This document shows positions 1 through 13,403 of a stretch of DNA of 64,000 nt, one piece after another. The DNA comes from Gnetum montanum. Its lineage: Eukaryota; Streptophyta; Gnetopsida; Gnetales; Gnetaceae. The stretch spans positions 910,948 through 974,947 of the forward strand of contig MNCI01006555.1 in assembly GCA_015680685.1 (NCBI GenBank), given 5' to 3'. The notes beneath the pieces were generated by a model that saw only the letters and a list, made by a program, of their open reading frames with translations, was not told where the DNA came from and made no database searches. How positions within the stretch are numbered: position 1 is the stretch's first letter; each line of letters opens with the position of its first letter. Made by a program: the position numbers and the translations under genes.

Positions 1-3000
1 TAATATTTTTTAGATAAGATAATTTATTAAGTTATTTTTAATAAAATGTGGTTTAAGTGGTTAATTATCCTTTGTATTTTAACTTTAAATCCTCATCATT
101 TTTAACTCCATTCTTTTCCTTAACTAATTAATTTATAAAATAATGGGATATTAGGTTAATATTAATACTATGTAAACATTTAATTTAACTCTGTCAATAT
201 TAGTCCCAATCCCAAATACAAAAGGAGGATTAGCTAAAGGTTGGTAGCTGGTTGTAAAATCATGACAAATCTCATGGATCAGTTTCTTTTTTAGATTTTA
301 CATATGCAAGTGCATTTTCTAGATGTGTTGTGCAATAGTCACATGATTGTAGATGATTTGAAGAAACTACAAATAAACAAAGATCTAACTTTTCATAAAG
401 AAAAATAGTAAAAAAGAATTCATGTAGTTGATCTTTTTTTGTTGGGACAAGGCTAAGATAATGCTAATATATATGTATAATTTAATTAAATTAAAAAATT
501 ATATTTCAATGTATTAAGATAAAAAATTATTTATATGTATTGAAACTTTTAAAATTTTAAATAGTCATTAGTTTTTTAAGATTCATGTATTTATATTTAT
601 AAATACTTTTATATGGCTAAAGCATGTAGCTTGTGGTTATGTAAGTAAAATGTTTAATTTAAAAAGGGTAAGAAAAGACTTTTAAGAAAGAACTTAAAAG
701 ATTAAAGCCATGAAAAATGAAATAAGTAGGAAGCTAAAAGTAATAAAATAAGTCATTTAAGATATTGGCTATATAAAGTTGTGAGTAAATGTTTAAGATT
801 TATAAATATAGTTTAAAGTATATAATTATAGCAAATTATTATAAACTTATTCACTTATTTAAATGGGTAATAAAATGAAGTTGTCGTATAAACATATTGA
901 GTTTTATAATAAGTTTTTAAGTATTTATAAGCTGAAAGAATATGATAGTGGTAATTTGTAAAGACCACACAAGATAAGAAGAAAAAATAAGTCCCTAGAA
1001 CTACCAAATGATAGTAAGAAGTGAAGTAAAGTAAGAAGTTGAAGTATTGGATATGCTTAGAACTCAAAGGTAGAATTATGCATCATAGACATGAAGAAAT
1101 TCAACATAGTGAGCTGAATGAAGGTATTACAAGAGAAGTAACTATGAAGGTAGAAGGGTGGGCTACATTGAGGTAGTAGTACATTAGTCATCATATAATA
1201 GTGAAGCCAATGTAGTGGTGGATTGCTAGAGTCTAGAATGATCCAATCCACATATGAGTAAGGATAGTAATTTCCAAGAGTATTGTAAGTGTACCATGAG
1301 CCCTTGATGCAAAGAAGATGTTACGATAATTTAAAAGTTATAGCATTGCCAAAGGAAGTGAAACACTAGAAAAATAGAAGAACTTCTTACCAAATGAGCA
1401 TAGCCTAATTAGGAGTAATAGTAAGCCTAAATATGACATTACAATTTACTAGAACTAGAAATAGTACTTGTTATAAACTATATATGATAGCTTATCATTA
1501 ATACTAATATGCAAATTATATCAATATGACTTTGTTTATCATAAAAAGATTAATAAGTAATTAGTAAGACTTATGATACTCATAATTATAAAAAGATTAG
1601 GAAGCATAGTTATTTTAAATTTTATAGTTATAGTTACACATATAACTCATTTAGATATTGCTATATTAGAGTTTCTAAGTAAATATGTAAAATCAAATTC
1701 TAACATGATCCTTCTTCTTCTTTATAATAAGATGAAAACCTTTAAAGATTATGGAAATTGATTAACTCTTAATGTATTTGATGTTTTAGTGTAATAAAAA
1801 AATAATTGTAATATAATTCTCATTTTTGTCTTTCGCTTACATAAAATCATCAAATACATCAAGAAGCATTAAACTTGATAAATTAAATAACCATAAATAA
1901 GCCTCAAACTTGTTATGAAGGCTACATAATTATTCTTTCAATAATTAAATAAGGTATGAAGAAGATTGGAGTTGATTTAAAGTGACCTAGTAAAGAGAAT
2001 ACATTTCTACTTGCTTTTTTTTTTCTATATAGATGACAAGTCATAGTCCTGTTGTGCTAGTCATTATGATTGCATCATGAGTCACAATATTGTTTAAATA
2101 AATCAACATAATCATAACCACCAAGTCACAACAGTTAACATTTCCTATGTCTTAAATTATAATTTCATTGAAATATGAAAAAATTTGAATATTATAAGAT
2201 GTAGTTTGATCATGTTTTTTTTTACTTGAATAATTTTAAATACTGTAAGTCATGATTAAGTTGTGGTTTCCTTACAAGATTGTAACCAATTACAAAACTC
2301 TCTATAATTCACACTCCTAGTCATGGTTGTATATTGTCATATGCATATGTAGTATAATAGGATTTGAACCTACTTGCTAATTTATTTTAGTTTATAGGAG
2401 GGGAAAAATAAAAGGCCTTGGAGCACTCAAAGTCAAGAAGATCACTCATTCTAATTGAGTAATGTCCAATAAGCTAGACCTCAATGTGCTCTCAAGCTTA
2501 AGTGGATCAAGTCCTTAGCCTATATTTTGATTTTTTCAAAATGCTTTGATTGGTTTTTGGCTATTTTATCTCTACCACCTTACCTTGAGAGGCTCATAGC
2601 CAAGAACATGAAGAAGGCTAGGTTATAATTCTTTCCATCAAGGGGCATGATGAGACATGATGGGAATTGATGGAAAATTAACTTGGATCTTATGATCTGA
2701 CCATCCAATAGTGTGTAGCACATCCATTCAAGCATCATTATTCAACCACCTCTTTGAATTCTCTTCCTTCATTAAAACTATGAGGTTTACTTTCTTATTC
2801 ATGTTTCATATACATGTGAGAATATCCCACATGATAATAGATGGGGTAAAAAATAGGGACATGTCTACCTAGACTTGGTTCCTTTAGATAATCCTGCTAG
2901 AGTTAGTAAAAATAATTAGGTCTAGCAATGGTCTATCCTAAGCTTTATGCATATGGATCATCTTTGATCACATGAACACTGGCTCAAATTATGACCTAAG

Positions 3001-5550
3001 AAAAATCCAATTTAATGTACATTTTTATAGTTACATGGATTAAGGCTTAGTCATGAGATATGCAAAAATAATTGGTTTTGGTATAGTTTATTGTACTCCT
3101 TATTATTGGTGTATATAATCTCTAGAGTTTGGAGTTATAGTTGCCATGGTTCGAGCTATATGGAATCCACTATTCTAGGTATTCAAGAATGATGATTAGC
3201 TATGAGGTAGCATCAATAGCAAAAATGAAAATTATATAAAATGAGTTAGTATTATAGGGCACTCATGCTAGGGCATTCTATTATATAAAATGAAAATTAT
3301 AGGATAGGTACAATAGTGAAACTATTTCATGGACTGCCTCACCTCAAGATTAATTAAACTAATAGATTAGTAACATATTAGTAAGATCACCTTAGAAAAG
3401 TATATAAGTAGTAACTCATATTTGGTTATGAAAGCTATAGTTAGGTTCCATCGATTTTAGCATGGCCATCACTTGCCAAATCATGATATTTGGTTATGAA
3501 AGCTATAGTTAGGTTCCAATGAGAGTAGTAGTCAAGATTGTATTGAGAATTGATTCAAAGGATTAAGATAAGCCACAAGGTCAAGTACATTCTACTCATA
3601 AAAAAATCTACTACTAGGCTAAAATGCTTAGAAAATTGCACTTGTTTGATCCTACTTTCTTGCTTAAGAATCAAAGGTTAATTCTTTGAATCATCACAAA
3701 CTTTATTATTTTCACTATCATTTTTTTACTAAAGTAGGAATTACTATCATTCTTCAATGTTATGGGATAACCAAAATGTAAAATTTTAACTAGATAGAAC
3801 TTAAAAAATAGTATTAATCGCTAAATCCTTCAAGAAGGATAAATGACCATCATACCAGAGCACATGAAATCATGCCATATTGTACCATACTAGCAAAAAA
3901 GGAACCCTAGTACTTAAAGTACTACATTATACCTTCATTATTGAGTTCAATAACTGTATGCATTTATGCTCCCATGGGGTCTACTCTAGCAAAGGATGTC
4001 TAAAAATATTAACTTAAATGAAGTGATGATGTAGTGTATAAGGTCTTATACTTTTTACATATTATAATACTTTAGCACAATACCCCAATAATAGCTATTA
4101 CCATGATGATATTCAAAAGAATGCAAAGAAGCATTTTAGAGTTAAGCGAATGATTCCTAGTAATAGAGATACAAGATTATGAAGGAAACAAGGAGTGATT
4201 ACACATATAGAGGGAAGGGGTGAGAGTGAGTATATCACCTATACTCTTAAATTTTACTTAAATGACTTTAACCAAAGGATAAATAGAAGATTCTGATACA
4301 TTAGTTACATAGCAGTTCTAGTGGTCTTTACAGTGATGTAAACATAGTTGCATACAAGAAAGAGTTAGAAGTAAAGTAAGAATAGAAGAAGCTTAAATTG
4401 ACTGGAACACATCAAGTACTGGGTTTCAAAATGTCTATCCTTCATCTAAGACTCCTAAACTAGGCCAAAACTAGGTGAGTTCATATATCATTTCCAATAG
4501 ACTAAGTATGTACTAAGTGGAGATTACACTACTAGGATAACTATTTAGATATTCTTCATGCAACTCTTGATAATAACTTAATTTAGGGAACCATGGGATT
4601 CTATAGAAAATTTGGTATTGCTAGGTATTACTTTGTGGGATAAGGCATGAAGTAGATCTTACATTCTAATTGGGATTACCCTGTGAATAAATATGTGATT
4701 CTTAGTATATTACTATACTACTATACTAAGAATACCATATGTATACTTACTATATTATTTGAATTTAGGACAAGATTAGATCCCATGAAAAGTACTTACA
4801 TCACTCTAGTTTGGCATAGGAAAGTAGTGATACATTTCTAGCTTGGTAAAGAATAGTAGTAATGCATTTTGGTAGTAGGTGGTTATTTTTTAGTGATTAA
4901 TTATAAAATATTGGTTGTTAATCAATAGGAGGCTTTATGCAATTTTAGGCTATTCATCTATATCTTAACATTGCTAACTTGGGTGGTACTCCCTCTAGAA
5001 AAACATACAGAAGTAGAACTAGAGGCATTTTGGTGTGCTTCTCTAGATATAAGAAGTATGGATTAGAAAAATCCTTAGAGCATAATAGTATTTAATCATT
5101 ATTTAATTGGTAGAGTTGATTGGCCAAGCTAGGACTTGTAACGCTTCCTCTTTAAGACATCATTCAAGGGGTATTTTCTTAGGGATGCTACCAACACTAC
5201 ATAAATGTTCTCTTAGCAGCTACTTGAAGTGTTCAAGTAATATTTTATTATATTATTATTGTAATTTATTATCTTATGATTATAAATTATTATAATAGAA
5301 ATTTCCTCCTCCATATTTGTTGCTCTTTCTATTGGTGCTTATGAGTGGATGTTTATTAGGCATCGTTGTCTTTAAGCTTTTAGTGGATACTCACCTTGTA
5401 AGTAATTCTACAAAGGTTTTTACCACTCATAGAATCTTGTAAGGTGGTCCCATGAAGAGATCTCACTTTGTTTACTTGCTCTTGTGACCTAGCCTAAGGG
5501 ATATTTACCCTAGCATTCAGTGAGTAAACACATGACATTGTAAAGGATTA
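1..5550. other. Unassigned AT-rich intergenic DNA
   Basis: No coding region, RNA gene or recognisable transposon domain was found here. The stretch is AT-rich with many stops in all frames. The only clear structure is a 33-bp direct duplication near 3.42-3.52 kb. Open frames of 60-70 codons on either strand have low-complexity, Phe/Tyr/Leu-rich translations and no homology that I recognise, so I treat them as chance. It is probably very old transposon debris, but I cannot name a family from the sequence. Confidence 0.6.
3418..3518. repeat. 33-bp direct duplication, 68-bp period
   Basis: The same 33-bp sequence, beginning ATATTTGGTTATGAAAGCTA, occurs at 3418-3450 and 3486-3518 with 35 bp between the copies. 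The copies look identical. In a region so decayed, this suggests a fairly recent local duplication. Confidence 0.85.
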
Positions 5551-5564
5551 ATGAGTCATGAATA

Positions 5565-6406
5565 TGTTAGCCCCAATATTGGGTATCCAATATCAAAGCT
5601 AGGAAGGATGTTGGATATTTGATATCATCTCCTTCGTGCTAGCCTATAAATACAACACTTGAGTGCATGGTTTGAAAAATAGATAGAAGAAATAGTTTTA
5701 GTTTTAATTTTTAGTTAGTTTCTTCATAGATTGTTTTTTAATCCTCTTATTTTCCTAGTGCATGTCTGTAGTGTGAAGTTTGTAATTGTATGACACCTTT
5801 GTTTAAGTGTGATGTACTTAGACATGTTCCATAATTGGAAATAAAGATATTACTCCCATCATTGCAGCATCCACTTAGATTATTATTGCTTTTAATTGTT
5901 ACTTATTTACTATTTTCTTTAATTAAAATTTTCATTTATTGCTATTTACTATTCTTGTCATTAAGTAGAATGCATATGCCTTAGTCATGAGCACTTAAGT
6001 ATAAGTACTTGGTAATCCAGCAGTGTATCATTTGGCACAGTGAGTGACATGCACTTGAAAATCCTAGAAGTAGTCTCACAAAGTCCAAGGTGTGTACAAA
6101 CGATTAAGGATGGATACTCATCGCATGTAGGCTAGCTTAGATTTTACTCTCCATTGTTTAGTAGCTTAATTAATTCATCTCTTTGTCATCATTAGGAGTA
6201 GCATAGAATTAGATATCATATGCCTCACTTTGGACTTAACCATACATGATAAAGCTACCACTTGTCCAAGTGGTAAGATAGTGAACTGCAATTAGAGCAT
6301 AACGATCTAGATATCACAACTAGTCCTATCCATGGAATTTGACTAGATCATGTGTGAACACTTGTAATTTATATGGTTGAGCATAGGGGTACCTCACTAC
6401 TCATCA
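5565..6406 (+). repeat. Element A 5' LTR
   Basis: The LTR ends in ACTCATCA immediately before the primer site, as in elements B, C and D. A TATA box (TATAAATA) lies near 5645. Upstream of it the U3 contains CCAATATTGG (5573-5582), CCAATATC (5587-5594) and GGATATTTGATATC (5613-5626). These are close to GATATC palindromes of elements B and D after CpG-to-TpG/CpA decay. Downstream, the cluster of short phrases around 'cagcagtgtatcatttggca' resembles the U5 of element B. Length near 840 bp matches the family. The start is my best guess from a TG. Confidence 0.65.
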
Positions 6407-6407
6407 T

Positions 6408-6425
6408 TGGCACTATTTCCAGGGA
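6408..6425 (+). other. Degenerate tRNA-Asp-type primer binding site
   Basis: TGGCACTATTTCCAGGGA lies one base after the LTR end. It aligns with TGGTGCTGTTGCCGGGGA of element B and TGGCGCCGTTGTCGGGGA of element D, the type used by Athila elements. Several C-to-T and G-to-A changes are visible. Confidence 0.75.
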
Positions 6426-6689
6426 TGGTGCTAGTCATCTAGATTAGTTATATTTTACATTATCATTGTAAAGGTATTAATGATATGTCTTTTAGAAAAT
6501 ATTAACTCACACACACCATAAACCAACAAAAATGTCTCTCTCACACAGAAGTGAAAATGCATTGTATAGTGAATGCATTCATTAGAGAAATAATGAGATA
6601 TACGATGAAGAAAATTGGAGTGACCAAATTTATGTAGGGGTTTCTTATGTTCATGACCACCTTGATAGCACGCAAAGACTACATTCATC

Positions 6690-8642
6690 TAAGATAGACA
6701 ATCTTGAAGGAGATTATGTAAGTCCTAAACTAGGGAAGGCCTCAAGGCCTAAGACCTCCTTAAAACCTAGAAATGATAAATCAAAGGACTTTGAAGAACA
6801 CTATAGTGGCCATTACAAACCTTTCAATTTCTCATCTTCCTCTTCCCCTTCAACATTTAGTTTTGATGAAGATGAACGTAGGTATGGAGATAAGGCTCCA
6901 CTAAAGGGTTGAACTAATGACCAAAATCGAACCCATAGGAAAAGTCAAAGATGTCACCATGAACATAGACAACATCATCATGATCAAATGAATAGAGATA
7001 GAAATTTCCCACACAACTTATTTGATGACAATGAACCCTTGTTGGCCACTAAGAGCCTAATGCATGTCATAGAGGCTATTAAGATATCTCACAGGTATCA
7101 CAAAAAGAGTCATATACCTAGGCTTAATATGGATAATATTCCTAAATTTTTAGGAGGCTATGATTTAGATCCACAACATCATTTACAAGCCTTCCATGAT
7201 GCCTGTGCTTTCTACAACATTGAAAGTGGGTGGAAAAAGCTTAAACTCTTTCCTAGAATACTAATCAATAAATTTGAAGTGTGGTATAGGTCGTTGAGAC
7301 TAAATTCAATTCGATGATGGTTCACAATGTTGGAACTTTTCAATGAGAAATACCAAACCTATGCGAGGATGTTCAACTTGAGGAGATGGATCCAAGAGTG
7401 GAAGCAAGAATAACATGAACCCTTAGACATGGCCTTAGATAGATATTATGACTTATTGAATAGATGTCCAAGCCATGGTTTCTCCAAGGAGAGGAAACTT
7501 TTCCACATCATAGATGGACTTCATAATGAAACAAGGGAGACCCTTGGGATGTATGCCCCAGGGTAATTATATGAGCTCCAAGCCCATCAAATCTAAGAGC
7601 TAATCAAGCGTGTGGTAAAAGAAGAAGGAGAGATATGAAAATGGGAGAATGTCAAGAAATATCAATGGGACCCAACTCTTCAATAGAAGGAGGTCCATAT
7701 TTATGGTATGGAGAAAGAGGTAGCTCTTGATAAGGTGATTCTACAATAAACCTTGTTGATACAGAAGTCTATTGATGAACTTGAAGCAAAGTTTAATAGG
7801 ATGTCTAGATGGATATATGAAAATTTTGTAACTATCATTGAGATGGTCAAGGAGAGGATCATGCAAAATAAGCTAGGAGATCACAATAAAAAAAGGATAC
7901 AGAACCAAGAAATAGCTAGGAACAATTTTCAACAAACGGGAAAAATGGCTAAAGAAAGTGAGGCTATAGACTCAACCACAGATGAAGATAATGGACATCT
8001 GCATATATGATCATCCAAAGGGCCATTGCCTAGTCTTGTTGCATCTACAGGATTATTGGGTAGATGCCTTAAATATGAAGTTTGTACAAAAGCACATGCC
8101 CTGGAGATTTTCTCTTCCACAAGGTAATTATAGACAGTCCCACAATTGATCGTACCATCCTAGGGGGACTTATTACTAGCCTCCATAGTCATCAACTATT
8201 GTGGTAACAACCACAGTCTTGGAGGAGGCCACCACCAAATCAGCCCTATCCTTCCTATTTGCCAAACCCACACAGATATTATGCTCAACACCTTGTTTCT
8301 CCAACTAGTTCTACATTCTCTACTTCAAATTTCCACTACCATTCTCTTGAGTACCATGAACCCATGACATCCCTTGAGGGATCAACACCTTGCACCTCTT
8401 ACCATCCATCCTACCCTTGATATTCTCATACTCCACCTTATTATATGCCACTTCCAGCAACACAAGAAGGTTCAACACCACAATATCAACAAATGAATGT
8501 CACTTGTGCTGAAAACGTGCATAAACATGGTTGTGGAGTCCTTCAAATTGGTAACATTAGCTACTCCACAAAAAATCATAAAGCTAGATTATTTGAGCTA
8601 GTGTTGTCCATGATTATGAATACTAGCTTGTTCTTGCATTGA
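6690..8642 (+). pseudogene. Athila-like gag pseudogene (element A)
   Basis: Decayed gag polyprotein. It has a Ser-rich and His/Arg-rich N-terminal linker (6.83-6.99 kb), then an open stretch at 6988-7317 carrying the gag core beginning NEPLLATKSL and containing PQHHLQAFHDACAFYN. The retrotransposon gag core continues after a stop with MLELFNEKYQTY and, near 7.5 kb, LFHIIDGLHNETRETLGMYA. A coiled Lys/Glu-rich part follows (7.6-7.95 kb). Near 8.0 kb lies the cognate of the element B knuckle (YDHPKGHC) with its first cysteines lost, then a Pro/Tyr/Thr-rich tail. Stops interrupt at TAG or TGA where relatives have Arg, Gln or Trp. The start codon is not identifiable, and the left edge is approximate. 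No functional protein is expected. Confidence 0.75.
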
Positions 8643-9090
8643 ACTTAAAATTTAAAAATATTTTTACCTCTTTAGAGTATTTGAATTTTCTACAATCTAT
8701 AATGTAAATAGTCACATAAACATTTATGTGTATACCACAATTACTACCTTGTACACTTCACTAGAATGTCTTTTTATTAGAATTTATTTTCAACAACTTA
8801 CTACTTCTCCCACTTTCACCTTCATGCACTATTGATTTATGTACAAGATTTTAGATACCTTTGGGCATGTAGTAGCACCATGCCTAATTTCTCTACATCA
8901 AAAATAAATCCCTTGAAATCTATTATATGATCTTATGCTTTAACAATAGAATGTTCTCCCACTTCTATCTATTCTAAAACCTCTTATGAAACATTCGGAA
9001 TCATCACAATGTTTTGCTATGCTATTAGCTATAGTAGTTTTCCTTGGCATTGAGAAATTTTATTGCATAGAATTTTGGCCTCTTTGAAAT
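8643..9090. other. Unassigned AT-rich stretch between two retroelement remnants
   Basis: No coding potential was seen. It probably contains the decayed region downstream of the minus-strand chromovirus gag at 9.1-9.66 kb, plus the truncation point of element A. The exact junction cannot be placed. Confidence 0.4.
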
Positions 9091-9660
9091 TAGCATATTT
9101 ATTAACTAGATAAAGGTACCTACTTTGCAATTTTTCTTCAATACATACAACAAATTAATAAGCTTCTTTTCCTAATACTAGATTTATAATTAGCATCTCA
9201 TCTTTGATGGCTACACAAAGACCCCTAGTCATTGAGATACATGATGCTTGCCTTCTTTAATAAATCCTACTTAAATGAAGAGATGATAAAGTTCTTCTAT
9301 ATACTCTTTAATAGACTTATTTAGGTACTTTAGCTCTTGCAATTTAAAACACAATACTACTATTTTATCAACAAAAACTTACCTTTTAGCTTTTGTACTA
9401 GCCTCTCCTAGGTTTGAATTCTTTCCTTATCTGTTTACCTTCATTTCATTTATAACCTATCCCATCAAGTATTTGTAAAATCAATAAACTTCATTTGTGC
9501 AATCTTCACTTTTTTAACCTTCTCAATTTATTCAAGATTTAAATATGAATCCATCTCTTTGATCTAATGAAGCAATGTATCTAGATCTAATCATTCATTA
9601 TTTTAATAAACTTAAATTGGTATTGACCTTTCAATTTTTGACACTGTTGAGAAAAATATT
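9091..9660 (-). pseudogene. Chromovirus-type gag remnant
   Basis: The minus strand translates, with stops, into the core of a Ty3/gypsy (chromovirus) gag. In order it shows a motif like DSYLNLE-IEKVKKVKIAQMKF, then the W-W-rich helix (WDRL), the RIQT-ERLVQKLKGKF segment, the LNCKS-STQIS-KS stretch matching the usual 'LQNLKQG..SVEEY' helix, and an end like EEKLQ. This order and spacing match the PF03732-type gag domain of Tekay/CRM-like elements. A tRNA-Met-type primer site lies about 280 bp upstream on the same strand. At least eight stops and possible frameshifts are present; no product is possible. Family assignment rests on motif order only. Confidence 0.6.
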
Positions 9661-9935
9661 TATTATTATGGATCAACTTCTAGACCTTCACCTCTTTGCA
9701 ATATCTCCTCTTCTATAACTTTCCATTTTCTTTCCTCTTCATCACTACTATCATGATTTGATATTTTCACATTACATCATTGATGGGAAATAATCTTTAA
9801 TCTGATATCTAGATTTGGAATAATTTCCATTTCTTTAGTTATATTCAAAGGTGTACATCTCAAGGTAGTGCCATAACCTCTGACTTAGATTATTTTGGAT
9901 GGAATTATAGTAAAGATAAAAGAAACTCAATGGAA

Positions 9936-9947
9936 ACTCTAATACCA
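9936..9947 (-). other. tRNA-iMet-type primer binding site, minus strand
   Basis: On the minus strand this reads TGGTATTAGAGT, two changes from TGGTATCAGAGC, the initiator-Met primer site used by chromoviruses. It precedes the gag remnant in the right order. The LTR would lie to the right, starting near 9951 (tggtgtaagacac on the plus strand). I cannot find that LTR's outer end. Confidence 0.6.
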
Positions 9948-9950
9948 AAA

Positions 9951-12900
9951 TGGTGTAAGACACTAAAATCATATTTATAAGTAGTAAAATTACACTTAAA
10001 AATAAACACAACTTAGCAAGATTATAATGAGAAAATTAAATTCTACTTTAATATAAAGACTTCATAAAATTACAAACATATCACTAGCACAAACTAACAA
10101 AACAGATAGTTCATTCCTTATAGTATTGTTCTACCTATGTTGCTTAGTTTATAAGAGCATCATTCTAATTTTATAGAAGCTGCTAAAGGTTACATTAAAA
10201 TTTTCCTATTATCAAAAAAACCAATAACTATCATTTATTTCCCATCTTTCCTTATAACAAATTTAATGTAGAGATCTTGTTATGATCTTGACTCTATTCT
10301 ACATTAGTTGCATTGTAATGAAGACCTATATCATTGTGAGTTATAAGCGTGAATGCCCACATTAAAGATTTTTCTTGCATGAAAAATCTCTAAATCTTTT
10401 TTCATGTAAGTGATTTGAATCTCAATTGTTTGTCCCACATTTGATTTCAATCTTATTTTCTTCTTGATTTTAATCTTCATATGTGCTTAACATAGGCTAA
10501 ATTTCACATTTAAGATTTTTCCATGTATAATAGGTTATGGCAAGTATTACATATTTCTTTTTAGAAGGATAATTTTTCCATTATAGCCCTCAAAGAAAAT
10601 ATTTATGTAATAGTAATGTTATTCATTTTACACCTTTCCTTACCATTATTTTATAAACTAGTTTGTCTTGAGAAGAAAGAAACATATTGATGAAATATTA
10701 AATGTTTGAATACCTTTTCCTCTTTGGCATTCCAATTGTATTACATTTAATTAAATGAATTTATTTCAAACTCCATCCATAATCAGTTCAAGTTTATCAT
10801 CAATTAGTCAATTTCCTTAAAAATTATGATGAGAGAAGAGGCCACCATTATATAGTATCTAGAAATGATTTAGAGGATAGAATTCATTAATAATACCTTG
10901 GTATTACATTATCTAAATCTAAATTATCCATGTGATAGACTTGTTTCACCCAAGGATATAGATATTATTTTCACCTATTTACATAATTTGGTTTCAAGGG
11001 CATATCAAGTTCTCTTTGAAAGAAAACCTAAGGAAAAATATTTGTCATTTATTGGATTGGTTATTAGAGGTATCTCAGAAGTGTCTAAGGTACAAGATGG
11101 AGTCCAAATTAAGTTATGAATTGATAAATGCTACTACAGGGAAAGGCAAGGTCATACTTAAAAAGGAAGAGATTCATAAATGGTAGAGGCCAATAGAGCT
11201 TTTGCAAATTATCTTTAATCCATAAGTAATAAGAAAGAAGGATTAAACTTATATTTAACTTAGACATAGATCTTAGTTAGATCTATGTCTTAGATTAGAA
11301 AAAAATGATCATCTTGATGTCTTTATCTAATCTATGATAGACTCACTATCAAAATTGGTAGGATTCGACATCCCTATCCTTCCCTAACTTGGGAGAGAAC
11401 TATTAAGGTAGGTTAATAATTTGAGAATGGATTATTATAGGAGGCTATCTTCAAAATGTCATAGTTATTAATTGAGAGCTAAAGGTTTAGGATCTTTTTC
11501 TATTCTTTTTCAATCTTTTTTATCTTCAAATACCATAAATATTTAGTAACGCAACATCATATCCAATGATTTGCAAATAATTTAAATAAACCTAAAAATC
11601 ATATGCACCCCCTATATCCTACCTCCCATAATCCTAAATATATAGCCTTGTTAGATCATGTTACTTAGGATAAAAATTATAAAAATTAAAATTAAAAAAA
11701 AATTAAAGAAAACTGATTAAACTAAAAATAATCCCCCATGTCCTAAGTACTATGTATCACCCTATATACTTTACACATCAAGTACCTTTACAACCTCAAA
11801 TCAATAAAACAAAACAAAAATGTCCTAAAAAAACAAAACAATCTCAAATAATACAAAATAGAACTAAATGTAAACTAACAACAATCTTCTATGTCCACGA
11901 TTCTCTTACTACATAGTAACTCATTTCCACAATTGAAACATATATCCTAATCAAGAAATAAACTAATATTTCCTAATTCTATATCTACTATCCTTGGCAC
12001 AGTGAAACAAAACAAACAAACAAAGTTCATAACTAATGTTTTTTCAGTAAATCTAATTTTTCTTTAGTAGATTTGATGTCTCTCTAACTAATTTGATTTT
12101 TTTGGTGGATCTAATTTTTCAATCTTTAATTATTCTCTAGTTAATGCAATCTCTCTAAAATTCTCCTATGGAAGATTCTATATCACCTTCAATTTTTTCA
12201 ATAGATGTTAAAATTTCTACTTATTCTATTGATGTAGAAATATTTATGTTAATTTTAAAATTTTTGATTTATAAGATACTAAGAAAAAAATGAGATTCCT
12301 TCTTCTACTAATGTTAATGTAACTAAGATACTTAATTTTGTTCTTTCTAATAATGTATATGAGTTACTGGTAGCTAATCTTACATCACAATATGCATTCA
12401 TTTAAATTTTCAATTACTCTTGTTAGCATCCAAGTTTCACTGAATAGTTAATTCATATAATGAAAAAACATGACACTAAATTCATTCATGCTAAGTGTTA
12501 TGCTTCTTTTTTTCTGGATTTTGAGCTAGATAATGTTTCAATGGTGTAACATATTGTAGATATAGAGTCATTTATACATAAGTATTAGTCTTGATCATCC
12601 ATAAGTGGACTCTAGATTTTGATGTTGAATCTAAAGAATATTTTAAAGCTCCATATTTTGTTGAATTTTTTTAAACAAGTATTGTTAGTCTTCTTGGTTC
12701 CATTAATATTATGAAATCTATTTCCATACCATTTAATTATCATAGGCATTTTTTTTTTGCTAAAATCAATCTTCATAACCATAGAAAAGAATTGATATTA
12801 TAATTAGACAACAATACTTATATTTAGATAAGCACATATTATAATTTTCATAATTCTTATAACTTTTCTAATCATTAAGAACATTTATTTAATCCTTATC

Positions 12901-13400
12901 CTTTTTTTCTGAAAATAAAGATGCTAAGAAAAGAAAATATTTGAAGTGAAGCATAGAAAAAAATTTAATGTTGAAGATATGAAAAATCAAGTTACTATTA
13001 AGGATAAGAATGATCAAATGATAATAAATAAACTAGAGAAAATAGAATCTTCTATGAATTTGTTTAGAGTAACTATTAATCAATCCAAGTAGAAAACTCA
13101 TAAGAAATTTTTTTTTCATCTAATACAAATATTGTTAACTCAAAGAATAAACATTATATTAAGAAATGACATCATACTCTAGAGCAACATTATGTAAACA
13201 TTATATTTTTTTTGACATTATATTAAGAAATAGAATCTTCTATGAATTTTTTTTTGATCTTATGTTTTTAAGAAATGACATTATATTAAAAATTAATATA
13301 ATAAACATTATATTAATTTTTTTTGACATCTTATGTAAAGAATCAAAACATAAGATCCCTTATGATGAACAATATAATATCCTATTCCAAATCAGAGCAA
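9951..13400. other. Decayed AT-rich region, probably including a chromovirus LTR at its left end
   Basis: The left end should hold the minus-strand LTR that goes with the primer site at 9936-9947. Its far end is not visible. The rest is AT-rich with no recognisable domain. A 73-codon plus-strand frame at 10898-11119 has ordinary composition but no family I recognise. Near 13.14-13.40 kb, short phrases such as 'gacattatattaagaaatga' and 'agagcaacatt' recur several times, which looks like local slippage or duplication. Confidence 0.4.
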
Positions 13401-13403
13401 CAT

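Larger units (their letters stand above)
5565..8642 (+). mobile_element. Element A: truncated Athila-like Ty3/gypsy element (5' LTR, PBS, gag)
   Basis: This is a 5' fragment of the same family as elements B and D: an LTR with short palindrome-bearing U3, a decayed tRNA-Asp-type primer site, and gag. It ends in the low-complexity C-terminal part of gag; no protease or polymerase follows. Beyond 8.64 kb the sequence changes to an AT-rich stretch leading into a minus-strand chromovirus remnant. The left LTR edge is uncertain (5552 or 5565). No target duplication can be assigned. Confidence 0.75.

Noticed and set aside
855-1251. Two minus-strand open frames of 64-70 codons
   Set aside because: Aromatic and Ser/Thr-rich low-complexity translations in AT-rich DNA, no motif, no coding context.
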